A stretch of 64,000 nucleotides of DNA, from the NCBI GenBank assembly GCA_963850205.1, contig CAWKKJ010000001.1:1-64000 (forward strand). Direction: 5' to 3'. A program made the position numbers and the translations under genes. Shown here one piece after another: positions 37,525 to 47,868 of this stretch; positions within the stretch are counted from its first letter, which is position 1, and every line of letters starts with the position of its first letter. The DNA is from JACVRW01 sp963850205. Lineage in GTDB: Bacteria > Actinomycetota > Thermoleophilia > Solirubrobacterales > Thermoleophilaceae. A model generated the notes under the pieces. The model had not been told where the DNA came from. It did not search any database and worked only from the letters and a program-made list of their open reading frames with translations.

Positions 37525-39492
37525 TTGACGGTCATCCACCAGATCGCCTTCGTCGCCGCCGTGACAGCGCTCGCCGGCGCCGGCTTTCGCGTCGCCACGC
37601 TGACGGGCGCCCGAGAAACAGCTCGCATCGTCGCCACCGCGGTCTTCGGCGCCGCGCTCGCGGCGCTCGAGGCGCTGGCGCTCGGGCTGGTCGGTCTGGG
37701 CGGGAGCACGATCGCGCTCGCCGTGGCAGCGGTCCTCACCTGGCTGGTGGCGCGCCGGCTCGCGCCGGATGTCGGCGTCCGGGCGTCCGGGGAGTTCGGT
37801 ACCTGGTGGGAGAGCGCGCCGATGGCGCCGCGACTCGCTCTCGCGGCCGGGGTTGGCGCCTGGCTGGTCTGGGCGGTCTGGCTGGTGCGCCACCCGATCC
37901 TCGGCGCGGACAGCATGATCTACCACGTCCCGGAGGTGGTCGAATGGGTCCACAACGGCCGGCCGGGCTCGGTCTCCGAGTTGTTCCCCGGTTACCCCGT
38001 CGGGGCATATCCCGTCACCAACGAGGTGCTGCTGGAGTGGTCGAGCGCCATCTCGCGCAGCTTCGTGCCCGTGATGCTGTGGGCGCCCGCGACGTTGGCC
38101 CTCCTGGCCATCGCCGGCTGGTGCGGCCTGCGGTCGGTGATGGTCCCGCGCCTGCCCGCCGGCCTGGCGGTGCTGACGCTGTGCCTCATGCCGCCGCTGA
38201 CGCACTGGCAGAAGAACGGCGCCCACACCGACCTGCCCGCGCTGGCTTGGCTGCTGTGCGCGGCGGCGCTGTGCGCGGCGTCCGTCGGCCGTCCCAAGCT
38301 CGTCGGTGCGGTGATACTGGCCGCCGCGCTGGCGGTGGGGACGAAAACGACCACGCTGCCGCTGGCGCTGCTCGTCCTCGTGGTCGCGGCCGTGATGCAC
38401 CGTGAACACCTCAGGGCGCAGTGGCGTCCGCTCGCGGTGGCCTGCGGCGTGGGTCTGGCCGTGGGCGGCTACTGGTACCTGCGCAACCTCGTGCTGCACG
38501 GCTCGCCGCTGTGGCCGTTCGTCGCGACTCCGTGGGGAGACCCCGCGCCCGAGGTGATCGCGCCGTCGGGCGACGTGGTGGAGCAGGTCTACACCCGCTT
38601 TCTCGACACACCACGCCTGACCATCGACTTCCTCCTCAGCGACTGGGCGAAGCCGTTCGCCGGGGGATACCTGCTGATCGCCGGGGCGCTGCTCGCGCCC
38701 CTCGCGACGCGGGGCCGCGCGGTCATCGCCTCGGCGCTGGTCACCGCCCTGTCGCTGCTGCTCTGGATGAACGCCCCGTTCACCGGGATCTCCGAGGGTG
38801 ACGCGGGCTCGAGCGCGCTGACCACGGTGCGGTATCTGCTGCCGACCTTCGCGGTCGGGGCGCTCACGCTCTGCCTGGCGGCTCGGGAACGCCCCTACGG
38901 CCGCCCGTACTCTCTGGCTGCGCTCACGATTGCGCTCGGGTTCACCGCCTGGCAGCTGTTCGACCTCGGCTACCCGAGCGCGCCGCCGGTGACGATCGTC
39001 GTGGGCGGCGCCCTGGCGGGGGCCGCGCTCGCCGGCCTGACGCGGCTCGTGCCCGGGCGACGCGACTGGCCGCGCGTGGCTCGCCTGGCCACGGTGCCCG
39101 CGATCGTGATCGCCGGGTTGCTCTTGGCGATGGCGGCGTCCGGCTTTACGCAGCGCTTCAACGCAGCCAACGTCTCGGAGGCGGGCAAACTCGCCTCGGC
39201 GGCCCCGGCAATGTTCGAGTGGTTCCTGTCGCAGCCCGAGTGGGTTGACGGCGACAGCCCGGTTGCCTTCTCCGTTGTGATGAACGCGGCGCTCGCGGGC
39301 GACCGGCTCCAGCATCGAATCGACCTCGTGGACGCCCTGGACACCTGCCGCGAGGTCGACGAGCACCTCCGGAAGGGATGGGTCATCGTCAACCGCTCTT
39401 GGCCCAACCCGCCGTGCTACGCCGGGCTCACGCCGCGCTGGAAAGGGGGCGAGTTCGAGGTCTACGGCGGCGAGGCGCCCGACGGCCGGTAG
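37525..39492 (+). CDS. Multi-membrane GT-C-like protein, paralog 2 of 4
   Basis: A 655-residue intact copy and the best reference for the family. It has helices in the first 120 residues, then HPILGADSMIYHVPEVVEWV and HNGRPGSVSELFPGYPVGAY, PVTNEVLLEWSSAISRSFVP, HWQKNGAHTDLPALAWLLCA, VGTKTTTLPLALLVLVV, GGYWYLRNLVLHGSPLWPFV and NAPFTGI. About 12 helices are followed by a 130-residue outer domain (WFLSQPEWVDGDSPVAFSVV, GDRLQHRIDLVDALDTC, WPNPPCYAGLTPRWKGGEFE). The start is TTG 37525; an alternative is ATG 37481 with a missing base between, since the ATG has a good leaderless promoter. The tail overlaps paralog 3 by 31 bases convergently. The function is inferred to be glycan decoration outside the membrane. 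Confidence 0.8.
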   Translation: MTVIHQIAFVAAVTALAGAGFRVATLTGARETARIVATAVFGAALAALEALALGLVGLGGSTIALAVAAVLTWLVARRLAPDVGVRASGEFGTWWESAPMAPRLALAAGVGAWLVWAVWLVRHPILGADSMIYHVPEVVEWVHNGRPGSVSELFPGYPVGAYPVTNEVLLEWSSAISRSFVPVMLWAPATLALLAIAGWCGLRSVMVPRLPAGLAVLTLCLMPPLTHWQKNGAHTDLPALAWLLCAAALCAASVGRPKLVGAVILAAALAVGTKTTTLPLALLVLVVAAVMHREHLRAQWRPLAVACGVGLAVGGYWYLRNLVLHGSPLWPFVATPWGDPAPEVIAPSGDVVEQVYTRFLDTPRLTIDFLLSDWAKPFAGGYLLIAGALLAPLATRGRAVIASALVTALSLLLWMNAPFTGISEGDAGSSALTTVRYLLPTFAVGALTLCLAARERPYGRPYSLAALTIALGFTAWQLFDLGYPSAPPVTIVVGGALAGAALAGLTRLVPGRRDWPRVARLATVPAIVIAGLLLAMAASGFTQRFNAANVSEAGKLASAAPAMFEWFLSQPEWVDGDSPVAFSVVMNAALAGDRLQHRIDLVDALDTCREVDEHLRKGWVIVNRSWPNPPCYAGLTPRWKGGEFEVYGGEAPDGR

Positions 39493-41405
39493 GCCCGGAA
39501 CCCCGGGCCCTCGAAGCTCGGCTCGTAGCCCTCGAGGCAGCGGGCGGCGGTGAAGTCGCGCACGACGTCGAGGAAGTTCAGCAGCACCCAATGGTCGCGC
39601 AGACGCGCGCGCACCGCTCGGCATGGCTCGCGGAACGGGACCACTTCGATGCGGTGCTGCAGGCGATCGCCGACGACGGAGCCGTTGGGGATCGGCGCGA
39701 TGGCGACCGGGTCGTCGCTGTCCTGGTAGCGCGGCTGTTCGGCGAGCCAGCGCACCATCTCGGCGTAGGGGTAGACGGTGTTCTCGTTGGCCTGCGCATG
39801 TCGCTCGACGAACCCGCTCGCTCCCACAGCCAGCGCCCCGGTCGCTATCGCGAGCGTCGCCACGACGATCGCTGCGCCGGCCCAGCGAGGCATGGCTCCG
39901 AGCCTCCCCGACAGCGCGCCGGCCGCGATGGCCGCGGCGGCGCCGAGCAGCCCGCCGAGGGCGAGGACACGGACCCCCGGCACGTGGGGATAGCCGAGCG
40001 CCCGCGTCTGCAGCACGTCGATCACCACAACCGCCGCCAGGACCAGGCCGGCGGCTCGGCCGGCCACGCCGCCGTTGCGGGTGGCCAGCGCCAGGGTGAG
40101 GGTGGCGGCCGCCAGCGCGGGCAGGACGTAGCGGACGGTGGACAGCGTGCCCACCACCGAACCGTCCTCGGCCGCGCCGGTGGCCGGGGCGTTGAGCCAC
40201 AGCAGAAAGGAGACCGCCGTCGCGGCGCCCCCGATCCATACCGCGCGGTCGCGGCCGGCGAAGGGCACGACGAGCGCGGCGCCGATCGTCACCAGGCCGC
40301 CCAGGAACAGCTCGAGGTAGTCGTCGAGGAAGAGGTCGATGGTCGCCCGCGGCCGGTCGAGGAAGCTGGGCGACTCCACCGGGGTCGGGTCTCCCCATGG
40401 CGCGGCGACGTCCGGCCAGAACGGCGACCCGTGCACGACGAGGTCCCTGGCGTACCAGAACCCGCCGATCACCAGCGCCCCGGCGCCCGCGAGCGCGAGC
40501 GGCAGCGCCAGAGGGCGCAGCCGGCCCCGCTGCGGCCAGGCGGCCAGCACCACCACGAACAGCGACAGGGGGAGAGCCGTGGTCTTGGTGCCCGCCGCAA
40601 GCGCGGCCGCCAAGAGCGTCGGCGCCAGCAGCGCGGCGTTGCGGCGCGAGGCGGCCGCCAGCCCTGCCGCCGTGATCAGCCAGGACAGGGCCGGCAGGTC
40701 GTTGTAGGCACCGTTCATCTGGTAATGCGTGACCATCGGCGCGGCGCACAGCGCGCCCACCGCGGCCGCGCTCGGGAGGCGCGCGACCTCGAGTGTTCGC
40801 AGCCCCAGCCAGCCTGACACGATCAGCAGGAGCATCGAGGCGGGGGCCAGCAGAGAGACGGGCACGAGGCTGCGGGCGATTGCGACCTGCCAGGTGAGCA
40901 GCACCTCGGCCATCAACGGCAGGTACGTGACCGAGTCGAGGATCCCCGGGATGACGGCTCCTGGGTTTCCGTCGCGCACCCAGACGACGACCTCGGGCAG
41001 GTGGTAGTTGACGCTGTCGTACCCGAGCGCCGGGACGTGCACGAGCCACGCCGCCCAGGCGGCCCCGGCACCGCCCACTGCGGCCACGATGGCTCGGACT
41101 GCGGGCGATGCCGTCCGCCAGGCGCCACCCAGCTCGGCTGTCAGGGGAACGCGAGGTGCAGGAAAGAGAGCCAGGGCGAGCGCCCAGGTGGTCGCAGCCG
41201 CGAGCCCGAGCCGGATCGGGTCGCCCGCGAGGCCGAGCAGGGCCAGCGCGAGCGCCTCGAGCCCGGCCGCGCTGGTGGCGAAGGTGGCGGTTGTCACCAC
41301 GCGCTCGAGACCCGCCGGTGCAAGTTGGGACGCCGCTCGCAGGCCCGCCGCGGCCAGCGCCAGCACCGACATGCTCAGGGCGGCGTGATGCGCGATGCTG
41401 GACAT
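39462..41405 (-). CDS. Multi-membrane GT-C-like protein, paralog 3 of 4
   Basis: A 647-residue intact copy. MSSIAHHAALSMSVLALAAA begins the first helix. Family landmarks are VPALGYDSVNYHLPEVVVWV, THYQMNGAYNDLPALSWLIT, GTKTTALPLSLFVVVLA, GGFWYARDLVVHGSPFWPDV and NAPATGAAED. The outer end domain has WLAEQPRYQDSDDPVAIAPI, GDRLQHRIEVVPFREPCRAV and CLEGYEPSFEGPGFRAYRPS. Compared with the other three copies, YWYLRNL is changed to FWYARDL, so its substrate contacts may differ. The ATG at 41405 lies 9 bases after the stop of paralog 4, so both are probably on one transcript starting at 43365. The end overlaps paralog 2. Confidence 0.8.
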   Translation of the reverse strand: MSSIAHHAALSMSVLALAAAGLRAASQLAPAGLERVVTTATFATSAAGLEALALALLGLAGDPIRLGLAAATTWALALALFPAPRVPLTAELGGAWRTASPAVRAIVAAVGGAGAAWAAWLVHVPALGYDSVNYHLPEVVVWVRDGNPGAVIPGILDSVTYLPLMAEVLLTWQVAIARSLVPVSLLAPASMLLLIVSGWLGLRTLEVARLPSAAAVGALCAAPMVTHYQMNGAYNDLPALSWLITAAGLAAASRRNAALLAPTLLAAALAAGTKTTALPLSLFVVVLAAWPQRGRLRPLALPLALAGAGALVIGGFWYARDLVVHGSPFWPDVAAPWGDPTPVESPSFLDRPRATIDLFLDDYLELFLGGLVTIGAALVVPFAGRDRAVWIGGAATAVSFLLWLNAPATGAAEDGSVVGTLSTVRYVLPALAAATLTLALATRNGGVAGRAAGLVLAAVVVIDVLQTRALGYPHVPGVRVLALGGLLGAAAAIAAGALSGRLGAMPRWAGAAIVVATLAIATGALAVGASGFVERHAQANENTVYPYAEMVRWLAEQPRYQDSDDPVAIAPIPNGSVVGDRLQHRIEVVPFREPCRAVRARLRDHWVLLNFLDVVRDFTAARCLEGYEPSFEGPGFRAYRPSGASPP

Positions 41406-41414
41406 GGCCGGCCC

Positions 41415-43365
41415 TCAGCCTCGGTAGACGTTGAAGCCGGCGCCCTTGTGGGCGGGCCGCCGGCCCTCGAAGCAGCGCCCGCTCGGCGAGAGCAGCCTTC
41501 CGTCCGGCGGAAGCATGATCACGATCACCCAGCTCTCGCGCGCTCGCTCCCGGACCTGGTCGCAGGGCGCGTCGGACTCGATCCAGCGAAACTCGTTCTC
41601 AGCCGGTCGCCGCCTAACGGAGCGAGCGTGACCGGCGCTGCCCAGATCGGGCCATCGCCGTCGCTGAACGCCGGCTGGGTCACAAACCAGCGAATCGTGT
41701 CGGTGCCGTACAGCTCCGCCGTCTGCGCGTGGCGCTCGACGAAGCCTGCGGCGCCGACGGCCGCGGCCGCCCCGACCGCTGCGCACGCGAGTGCTGTGAC
41801 GAGCAGCCGCGGGGCCGACGGCAGCGGCGGCGGCCGGGCCGTCACGCGCGCGGCCAGCGCCGAGGCGCCGGCCCCGATCGCGGCGCCGGCGAGCGGCACC
41901 CAGGCCTGCGGGACGCTCGGAAAGCCGAGCTCGGCGGTCTGCACCGCGTTCACCACGAGGCCCGCTCCCAGCGAGACCACGGCAAATGTGCGGGCCGTCC
42001 GTCGCCTCGAGCTGGCCGCCAGGGCGAGCGTGAGGACGGCGGCGCCGAGCGCGGGGATCAGGTAGCGGACCGTCGAGGCGGTGGCGACCTCGTACTCGCG
42101 GACCCGAGGCGCCGGTGAAGGGCGCGTTCATCCAGATCAGCACCGAGGCCGCGGTCACGACGGCCGTGGCCGTCACGCGCCTGTCGTCGGCGAGCAGAGG
42201 CGCGGCGAAGGCGGCGGCCAAGAGCAAGAAGCCACCGCCGAACAGCTCGAGCCACTCGTCGCCGACGCGTTGGAGGGTGAAACGCGGCTGGTCGAGGAAG
42301 CTGGCGTTCACGCCCCTCTCCGGGCCGATCTCCTTGGGCAGCGGATCGCCCCACTGGCGTCTCGACGAAGGGCCAGAAGGGCGAGCCGTGATCGACCAGA
42401 TTGCGCAGATACCAGTAGCCGCCGAATGCGATCGCCGCGGCGCCCGCCAGGGCCAGCGGTCGTGCCCGCCTGGGCAGCTCGGCTCGCGCGGCAACGAGGG
42501 CGATGACCAACACCAGCAGGGCGAGCGGCAGCGTGGTCGTCTTCGTGCCCACCGCCAGCCCGGCGGCCAGCAGAGCGGGCGCGAGCAGCGCCGGGCGTCG
42601 CGTGGACGCGAGCGACAGGAAGGCGGAGCTGACGAGCCAGGCGAACGCCGGGATGTCGGTGTTCGCACCGTTCTGCTGGTAGTGCGTCAGCACCGGGAGC
42701 AGGCACAGGGCGCCGACCGCCAGGGTTGCGGCGGCCACTGGGACGCGAAGAGTGCGCAGGCCGGCCCAGCTCGCCAGCATCAGCAGCGCCATCATCGCCG
42801 GGGCCCACAGGCCGACGAACACGAAGCTGCGCGCTATGCCGGTGCCCCAGGCCAGCAGCACCTCGTTGGTGAGCGGATAGTTGCCGACCGGCACCGTGGG
42901 GAAGAGCGGCTCGACCGCGCCCGGGCTCCCATCGCCCACCCACGCCACGACATCGGTGAGGTGATAGGCGACGGTGTCGATGCCGAGCGCCGGGTAGCGC
43001 AGCAGCCAGACCGCCCAGGCGAGCCCCACGCCGGCGATGGCCCCAATCGCGATCCGGCTGGCGGGCGAAGCCGCGCGCCACGCTGCGGCCAGCTCGTGGC
43101 CCGGCCGGGACGCCGGAGCGGGAAGGAAGGTGCGCGCCGCCAGCCACGTGAGCGCGGCCGCACCGGCGAGCACGGCGGTGTTGGTGCCCAGCCGCACCAG
43201 CCCGAGGGCAAGAGCTTCGAGGGCCGCGATCGACGCGGCTATGACCACAGCCGCCACGGCGCGCTCGGGGCCGCTGGGGGCCGCCAGCGACGCGAGGCGC
43301 AGGCCGGCTCCACCCAGGCACGCGATCGCCAGCCCCAGCACGGCGTGGTGCACGACCGGAGGCAT
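41415..43365 (-). CDS. Multi-membrane GT-C-like protein, paralog 4 of 4, frameshifts
   Basis: MPPVVHHAVLGLAIACLGGA starts the first helix. Landmarks are YPALGIDTVAYHLTDVVAWV, PLTNEVLLAWGTGIARSFVF, THYQQNGANTDIPAFAWLVS, VGTKTTTLPLALLVLVIA, GGYWYLRNLVDHGSPFWPFV and (after a frame change near 42355) WGDPLPKEIGPERG and NAPFTGAS. A change near 42110 and another near 41600 join the remaining helices and the outer domain (WFVTQPAFSDGDGPIWAAPV, CFEGRRPAHKGAGFNVYRG). About 650 residues. The start ATG 43365 is supported by a TAGGCT element 7 bases upstream, inside the tail of the preceding gene. It heads a two-gene unit with paralog 3. Confidence 0.78.
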
Positions 43366-43372
43366 CGCGGCC

Positions 43373-43378
43373 AGCCTA
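43373..43378 (-). promoter_or_regulatory. -10 element TAGGCT for paralog 4
   Basis: A TAnnnT hexamer lies 7 bases before ATG 43365 and overlaps the end of the spermidine-synthase-like gene on the same strand. Confidence 0.45.
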
Positions 43379-45743
43379 GGGGCGTGCAGGCTCGAATCCC
43401 GCCGCCGGTGCACGCTCCTCGGCCGCGGCCGTCCTCGGCCAGCGACCGCGGAGCGCGTGGAGAAGCGCACCAGGTAGCACGCCAGCGCCACCAGCGTGGT
43501 CACGGCGAAGCCCCAGTTGATCGCGACCGTCAGCGCCAGCACCGACGCCACCACCGAGGTCACCCCGTTGATGCCCCAGGCCCACGGCACGCCCTCGGGA
43601 TAGAGCCCGCGCAGGCGCGTCAACCCGAGGGGCATGGCCATGCCCAGCACCAGCCCGAGCGGGGCGAGCAGCACCACGGCGCCACGCGCAGCGCGAAGGG
43701 CAGCTCGATCAGCATCGCAGCAGCGGCTCCAGGCCGAACGCGCCCGCCGCCAGCATCACGCAGCCGCGCGAGCGCCAGCGCAGCGAGCGCGCGCTGCGCG
43801 GCGCTGCCCGCGCGTGCACAGCAGCGAACCCACGCCGGTGAACACCAGCAGCGAGAACAGCACCACCGACAGCGCGTAGGTGGGGAAGCCGAGGAACAGC
43901 ACGAAGCGCTGGATCAGCACCACCTCCAGCAGCAGGAAGCCCAGCGCCGATCGCCGCGAAGAAGAGCAGCGAGCCGACCGCGGGCGCCCGGCCCGCGGCA
44001 CCAGCGCAGCGGCAGCACGAAGGCCAGCGCCGAGAGCGACCAGCAGGATCGCCGAGCGTCGCCACGAGGATCGTCATCGGGTCGGGCACGCCGAGGCTGC
44101 GCGACGTGGCCTCGCCGCCGATGTCGGCGAGCCGCTTCATGTGGAAGAAGAACGGCTTGTCGTCGGTGGGCGGGCAGACGTCCAGGCGGTAGCCCTCGCA
44201 GAACGCGTCGGGCTCGGCGGCCCGCGCGAGCTCGCCCCACTCCTGCGTAGTAGGGCCCGCCGGGCGCGAAGCCGATGCCGCGCCCGCGCTCGCGCGCGAG
44301 CCGGCGCACCTGCGCCAGCTCGCGCCGGCGTGAACGGCTCCAGCCTCGCGAGGATCGTGCCGTAGAGAGTCCTTGAGACGTCGCGTGGCCCAGCACCACG
44401 ACGACGTTGCGCTCGGGGTTGCGCGACGCCGCGCCGCCGCAGCGCCTCGAGCGTGAGCACCGTGGCCCGGAGCGCCTCGTCGCCCATGGGCGCGGCGGCC
44501 GCGACACGTTCAGCACGCCGCCCGGCTGCGAGGTGGTCGAAGTACTCGTCGAAGGCCTCGAGCGTGTAGAGGTTGTTCTCGGTCAGCGCGAAGGCCTGCG
44601 CGGAGCTGGGGCTGAAGGTGTCGGTGAAGCCGATGTGGATCTGGTCGTAGCGCTTGTCGCGCTCGGCCAGCGTCGAGCGGCCGTCGCCGATCGCGGTGCT
44701 ACGCCGCGGCAGCGAGTAGGGGGCGCCCGAGAAGTCGCGCAGGTCCTCGTCCACGACCTGGCGGATGCCGCGGTTGAGCTCGATCACGTCGACCTGCGCT
44801 GGCCCGAGCTGAGCGCGTTGAGGATGTCGCGCCCGCCGCCGCCGCCGATCGACCAGCGCGTCGCCCGGGCCCGGTCAGCTCGTAGCCGATGCTCTGCGGG
44901 CCGAGCTGGAGCGGCCGCCAGCTCGGGGAGCGGCTCGCCCGCGCGGCGCGCGCACGATCACGGCTCGTAGACACGGTCGTTGACACGTTGCCGGGCGGTC
45001 GCGCGCCCGCCGGCCGGGCGGAAGCCGAGCACCCGGCTGAGCGGCGTCCAGCGCTCGGCTGCGCGCGGTCGCTGGCGCGCGGACGTGACGGCAGCACGAT
45101 GTGGCGGCCGGCGGCGGCCAGCAGAGCGCACGACCGCGCAGCGGCCACGCCGCGGCCAGCGCGAGCCGCCGCTCGCGCCGGCGCGGCCCGCGAACAGGGC
45201 GGCGGCCAGCGCCGCCGAACAGCGCCGAGGCGCCACCAGCAGCGTCGGCGCGTCGAGCAGCCACATCGGCGGCACGACCACGAGCGCGCCGATCCCGCGC
45301 CCGCCAGGTCGAACGGCGTAGACGCGGCCGATCGGCCGCGTAGGCCTTGACCGCCAGCGCCGATCGCGATGCCCGCCGCGAGGAACGGCAGCGCCGACAG
45401 CACGCAGGCCGCCCGAGGTTGAGCACGAAGCCGCGCGTGATCCCGTCCGTAGGTGTAGTCGAGGCGCAGGAGCAGAGCGCGATCGACACGAGCAGCAGCG
45501 GCGAAGAGCGCCGACCAGCGCGCAGCGGCCGCTCCAGCGCCGGCCGCTCGAACCACGCGGGCCGGACGTAGATGAGGATCGCGCCGGCGCCGATGCCCAG
45601 CAGGGCCAGCGAGATCGCCAGGAATCCGAAGTGGTAGAAGAGGACGGCCGCGAAGATGCGGGTCAGGAGGACCTGCAGCGCCAGGGTGCACCCCGCCACG
45701 AGCGCGATGGCCAGCAAATCCTGGCGGGCGGGCGCTGGGGCAC
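43376..45743 (-). CDS. Membrane protein with spermidine-synthase-like domain, many frameshifts
   Basis: The N-terminal helices read LLAIALVAGCTLALQVLLTR and LFYHFGFLAISLALLGIGAG. A central Rossmann part has DVIELNRGIRQVVDEDLRDF, YDQIHIGFTDTFSPSSAQAF and LTENNLYTLEAFDEYFDHLA, as in fused spermidine-synthase-like proteins. The C-terminal helices read FLLLEVVLIQRFVLFLGFPT, ALSVVLFSLLVFTGVGSLLC and PEGVPWAWGINGVTSVVASV. At least ten frame changes are needed over 2.37 kb, so the length of about 780 residues is an estimate. A methyltransferase-like core between membrane halves is known in bacterial proteins of unsettled function; real polyamine synthesis is doubtful. The start is placed at GTG 45743 by its TAGGGT element. 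Confidence 0.65.
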
Positions 45744-45749
45744 GAGGTC

Positions 45750-45755
45750 ACCCTA
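45750..45755 (-). promoter_or_regulatory. -10 element TAGGGT for the minus-strand spermidine-synthase-like gene
   Basis: A TAnnnT hexamer lies 6 bases before GTG 45743. Another GTG at 45751 lies inside the hexamer and is therefore less likely. Confidence 0.4.
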
Positions 45756-45801
45756 GAACGACGCCCTCACCGGCTACGGTCAGCCGCTCCCGAGCGCCGT
45801 G

Positions 45802-47825
45802 ATGTCACCCATGTCCGACAAGCAGCGGCTGGTCCTCCTCAGCTTCCTGATGCTGTTCGTCGAGCTGGCGCTGATCCGGTGGACCGGCTCGAACGTCGTC
45901 TACCTGTCGTACTTCTCGAACTTCGTGCTGCTCGGGAGCTTCCTGGGCATCGGCATCGGCTTCCTGCGGGCGCGGCCAGAGCGCGACCTCTTCCCGTTCG
46001 CGCCCGGTCGCGCTGGCCCTCCTCGTGCCGTTCGTGCTCGTCTTCCCGGTCGAGATCCGCCGCTCGGCGAGCGGCCTCATCTTCTTCGGCGCGCTCGAGA
46101 GCAGCGGGCCGCCGCCGTGGCTGATCCTCACGGTCGATCTTCATCGTGGTCGCGGCCACGATGGCGTTCATCGCCGAGGGGGTGGCCCGCACCTTCGCGC
46201 GCTTCCGAGCCGCTGGAGGCCTACCGGCTCGACATCATCGGCAGCGTGCTCGGCATCGTCGGCCTTCCGGCGCTGTCGTTCCTGGGGGCGCCGCCGGTCG
46301 CCTGGGGGGTCGTCGTCGCGCTCGTCTTCCTCGTCCTGCTCGGCACGGCTCGGCGCGTCGCGGTGCGCGGTCGCCGCTGGTCGGCCTGGTGGCACTGCTG
46401 GCGGTCGGAACGGTCGAGACCGCACCAGCTGGTCGCCGTACTACAAGGTCGACGTCGACCGCCAGGACGAGAAGCCGGCCCGCTCCGAGTCAAGGTCAAC
46501 GGCGTCCCCCATCAGGCGATCTGTCCGCGCCGGCGCAACCCGCTCTACGCCCGCCCGTACGAGCGCACCGCGCCCGGCGACCGCTCGACGAGGTCCTCGA
46601 TCATCGGCGCCGGCAGCGGCAACGACGTGGCCCTCGCCCTCGCGCAGGGGCGCGGGGCACGTGGACGCCGTCGAGATCGACCCCCGGCTGCACGAGTCGG
46701 CACGCGAGCTGCATCCGGACAAGCCGTACGACGATCCCCGCGTCGACGTGCACATCACGACGGCCGGGCATTCCTCGAGCGCACCGACAAGAGCTACGAC
46801 CTGATCCTGCTTCGCCCTGCCCGACTCGCTCACGCTCGTCGCGGGCCAGTCGTCGCTGCGCCTGGAGAGCTACCTGTTCACGAGCAGGCCATCGAGGCGG
46901 CGCGCGACCACCTGAAGCCCGGGGGCGTGTTCGCGATGTACAACTACTACCGCGAGCAGTGGCTGGTCGACCGCTACGCCAACACGCTCGACGAGGTGTT
47001 CGGCCGGCCGCCGTGCGTCGACAGCTTCGGCGGCGAGGGCCAGCTCGCGGTTCTGACCGCCAGCAGAGACCGCCTCGCTCAGACTGCGACGGCCGCTGGG
47101 CGAGCGCCGCCCGACGCCCGTCCCCGCGGCCGCACCGACGACCACCCGTTCCCGTACCTGCGCGACCCGGCATGCCGGGCTTCTACCTGGTGACCATCGG
47201 GCTCATCCTGCTCGCCTCTGCCCTGGCGGTCCGCGCGGCGGCGGGCCGGCTCGGCCGATGCGCTACGCCGACCTGTTCTTCATGGGGGCGGCCTTCCTGC
47301 TGCTCGAGACGAAGAGCGTCGTGCAGTTCGCGCTGCTGTTCGGCACGACCTGGTTCGTCAACGCGCTCGTGTTCGCCGGCATCCTGCTCACCGTGCTGGC
47401 CGCGGTCGAGGTCGCGCGGCGGGTGCGGCTTCCGCCGCCCGGGCTGCCTTTACGCGTCCTGCTCGCCGGCCCTGGTGTGGCGCTTCGTCCGCCGGACGCG
47501 CTGCTCGCGCTCTCTCCGGTGCCGCGCTTCCTCGTCGCGATGGCATCGCCTTCACGCCGATCTTCGTCGCCAACCTCGTGTTCGCCCAGCGGTTCCGGAC
47601 ATGAGCTCCTCGACCACGGCCTTCGGCGCGAACCTGCTGGGCGCGATGGTGGGCGGCCTGCTCGAGTACATCGCGCTGCTCACCGGCTACCAGGCGCTGC
47701 TCGTGCTCGTGGCCGTCCTCTACGGGCTGGCGTTCCTGCTCGGCCGCCGGCACCTGCGGGCCGGGCCCACACGCGGAGGGGCCCCCCGCAAGCGGCCGGA
47801 CTCCGAGCTCGTCGGCGCCTCCTAG
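45802..47825 (+). CDS. Second membrane protein with spermidine-synthase-like domain, frameshifts
   Basis: The divergent partner of the previous gene, with the same architecture. N-terminal helices are VLLSFLMLFVELALIRWTGS and LSYFSNFVLLGSFLGIGIGF, then IIGSVLGIVGLPALSFLGAP. The Rossmann core has IIGAGSGNDVALALAQGAGH, VDAVEIDPRLHESARELH, DGRAFLERTDKSYDLILFAL and LESYLFTEQAIEAARDHLKP, then GGVFAMYNYYREQWLVDRYA. C-terminal helices include MGAAFLLLETKSVVQFALLF and FGANLLGAMVGGLLEYIALL. About eight frame changes are needed for some 680 residues. The core keeps the donor-binding glycine loop and the acidic EID, so SAM or decarboxylated-SAM binding is plausible. The real reaction is unknown. Confidence 0.68.
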
Positions 47826-47854
47826 GTACCTGCTCCCGCCCGTAGGGCCGCTGG

Positions 47855-47860
47855 TACTCT
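47855..47860 (+). promoter_or_regulatory. -10 element TACTCT for acyltransferase 1
   Basis: A TAnnnT hexamer lies 8 bases before ATG 47869. Confidence 0.45.
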
Positions 47861-47868
47861 CGGCCCGG

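Noticed and set aside
37468..41049. 1193-codon minus-strand open frame
   Set aside because: It runs antisense to paralog 2 and out of frame through paralog 3. Its composition is Arg/Gly/His-rich and it has no recognisable domain; it is a GC-skew artefact.
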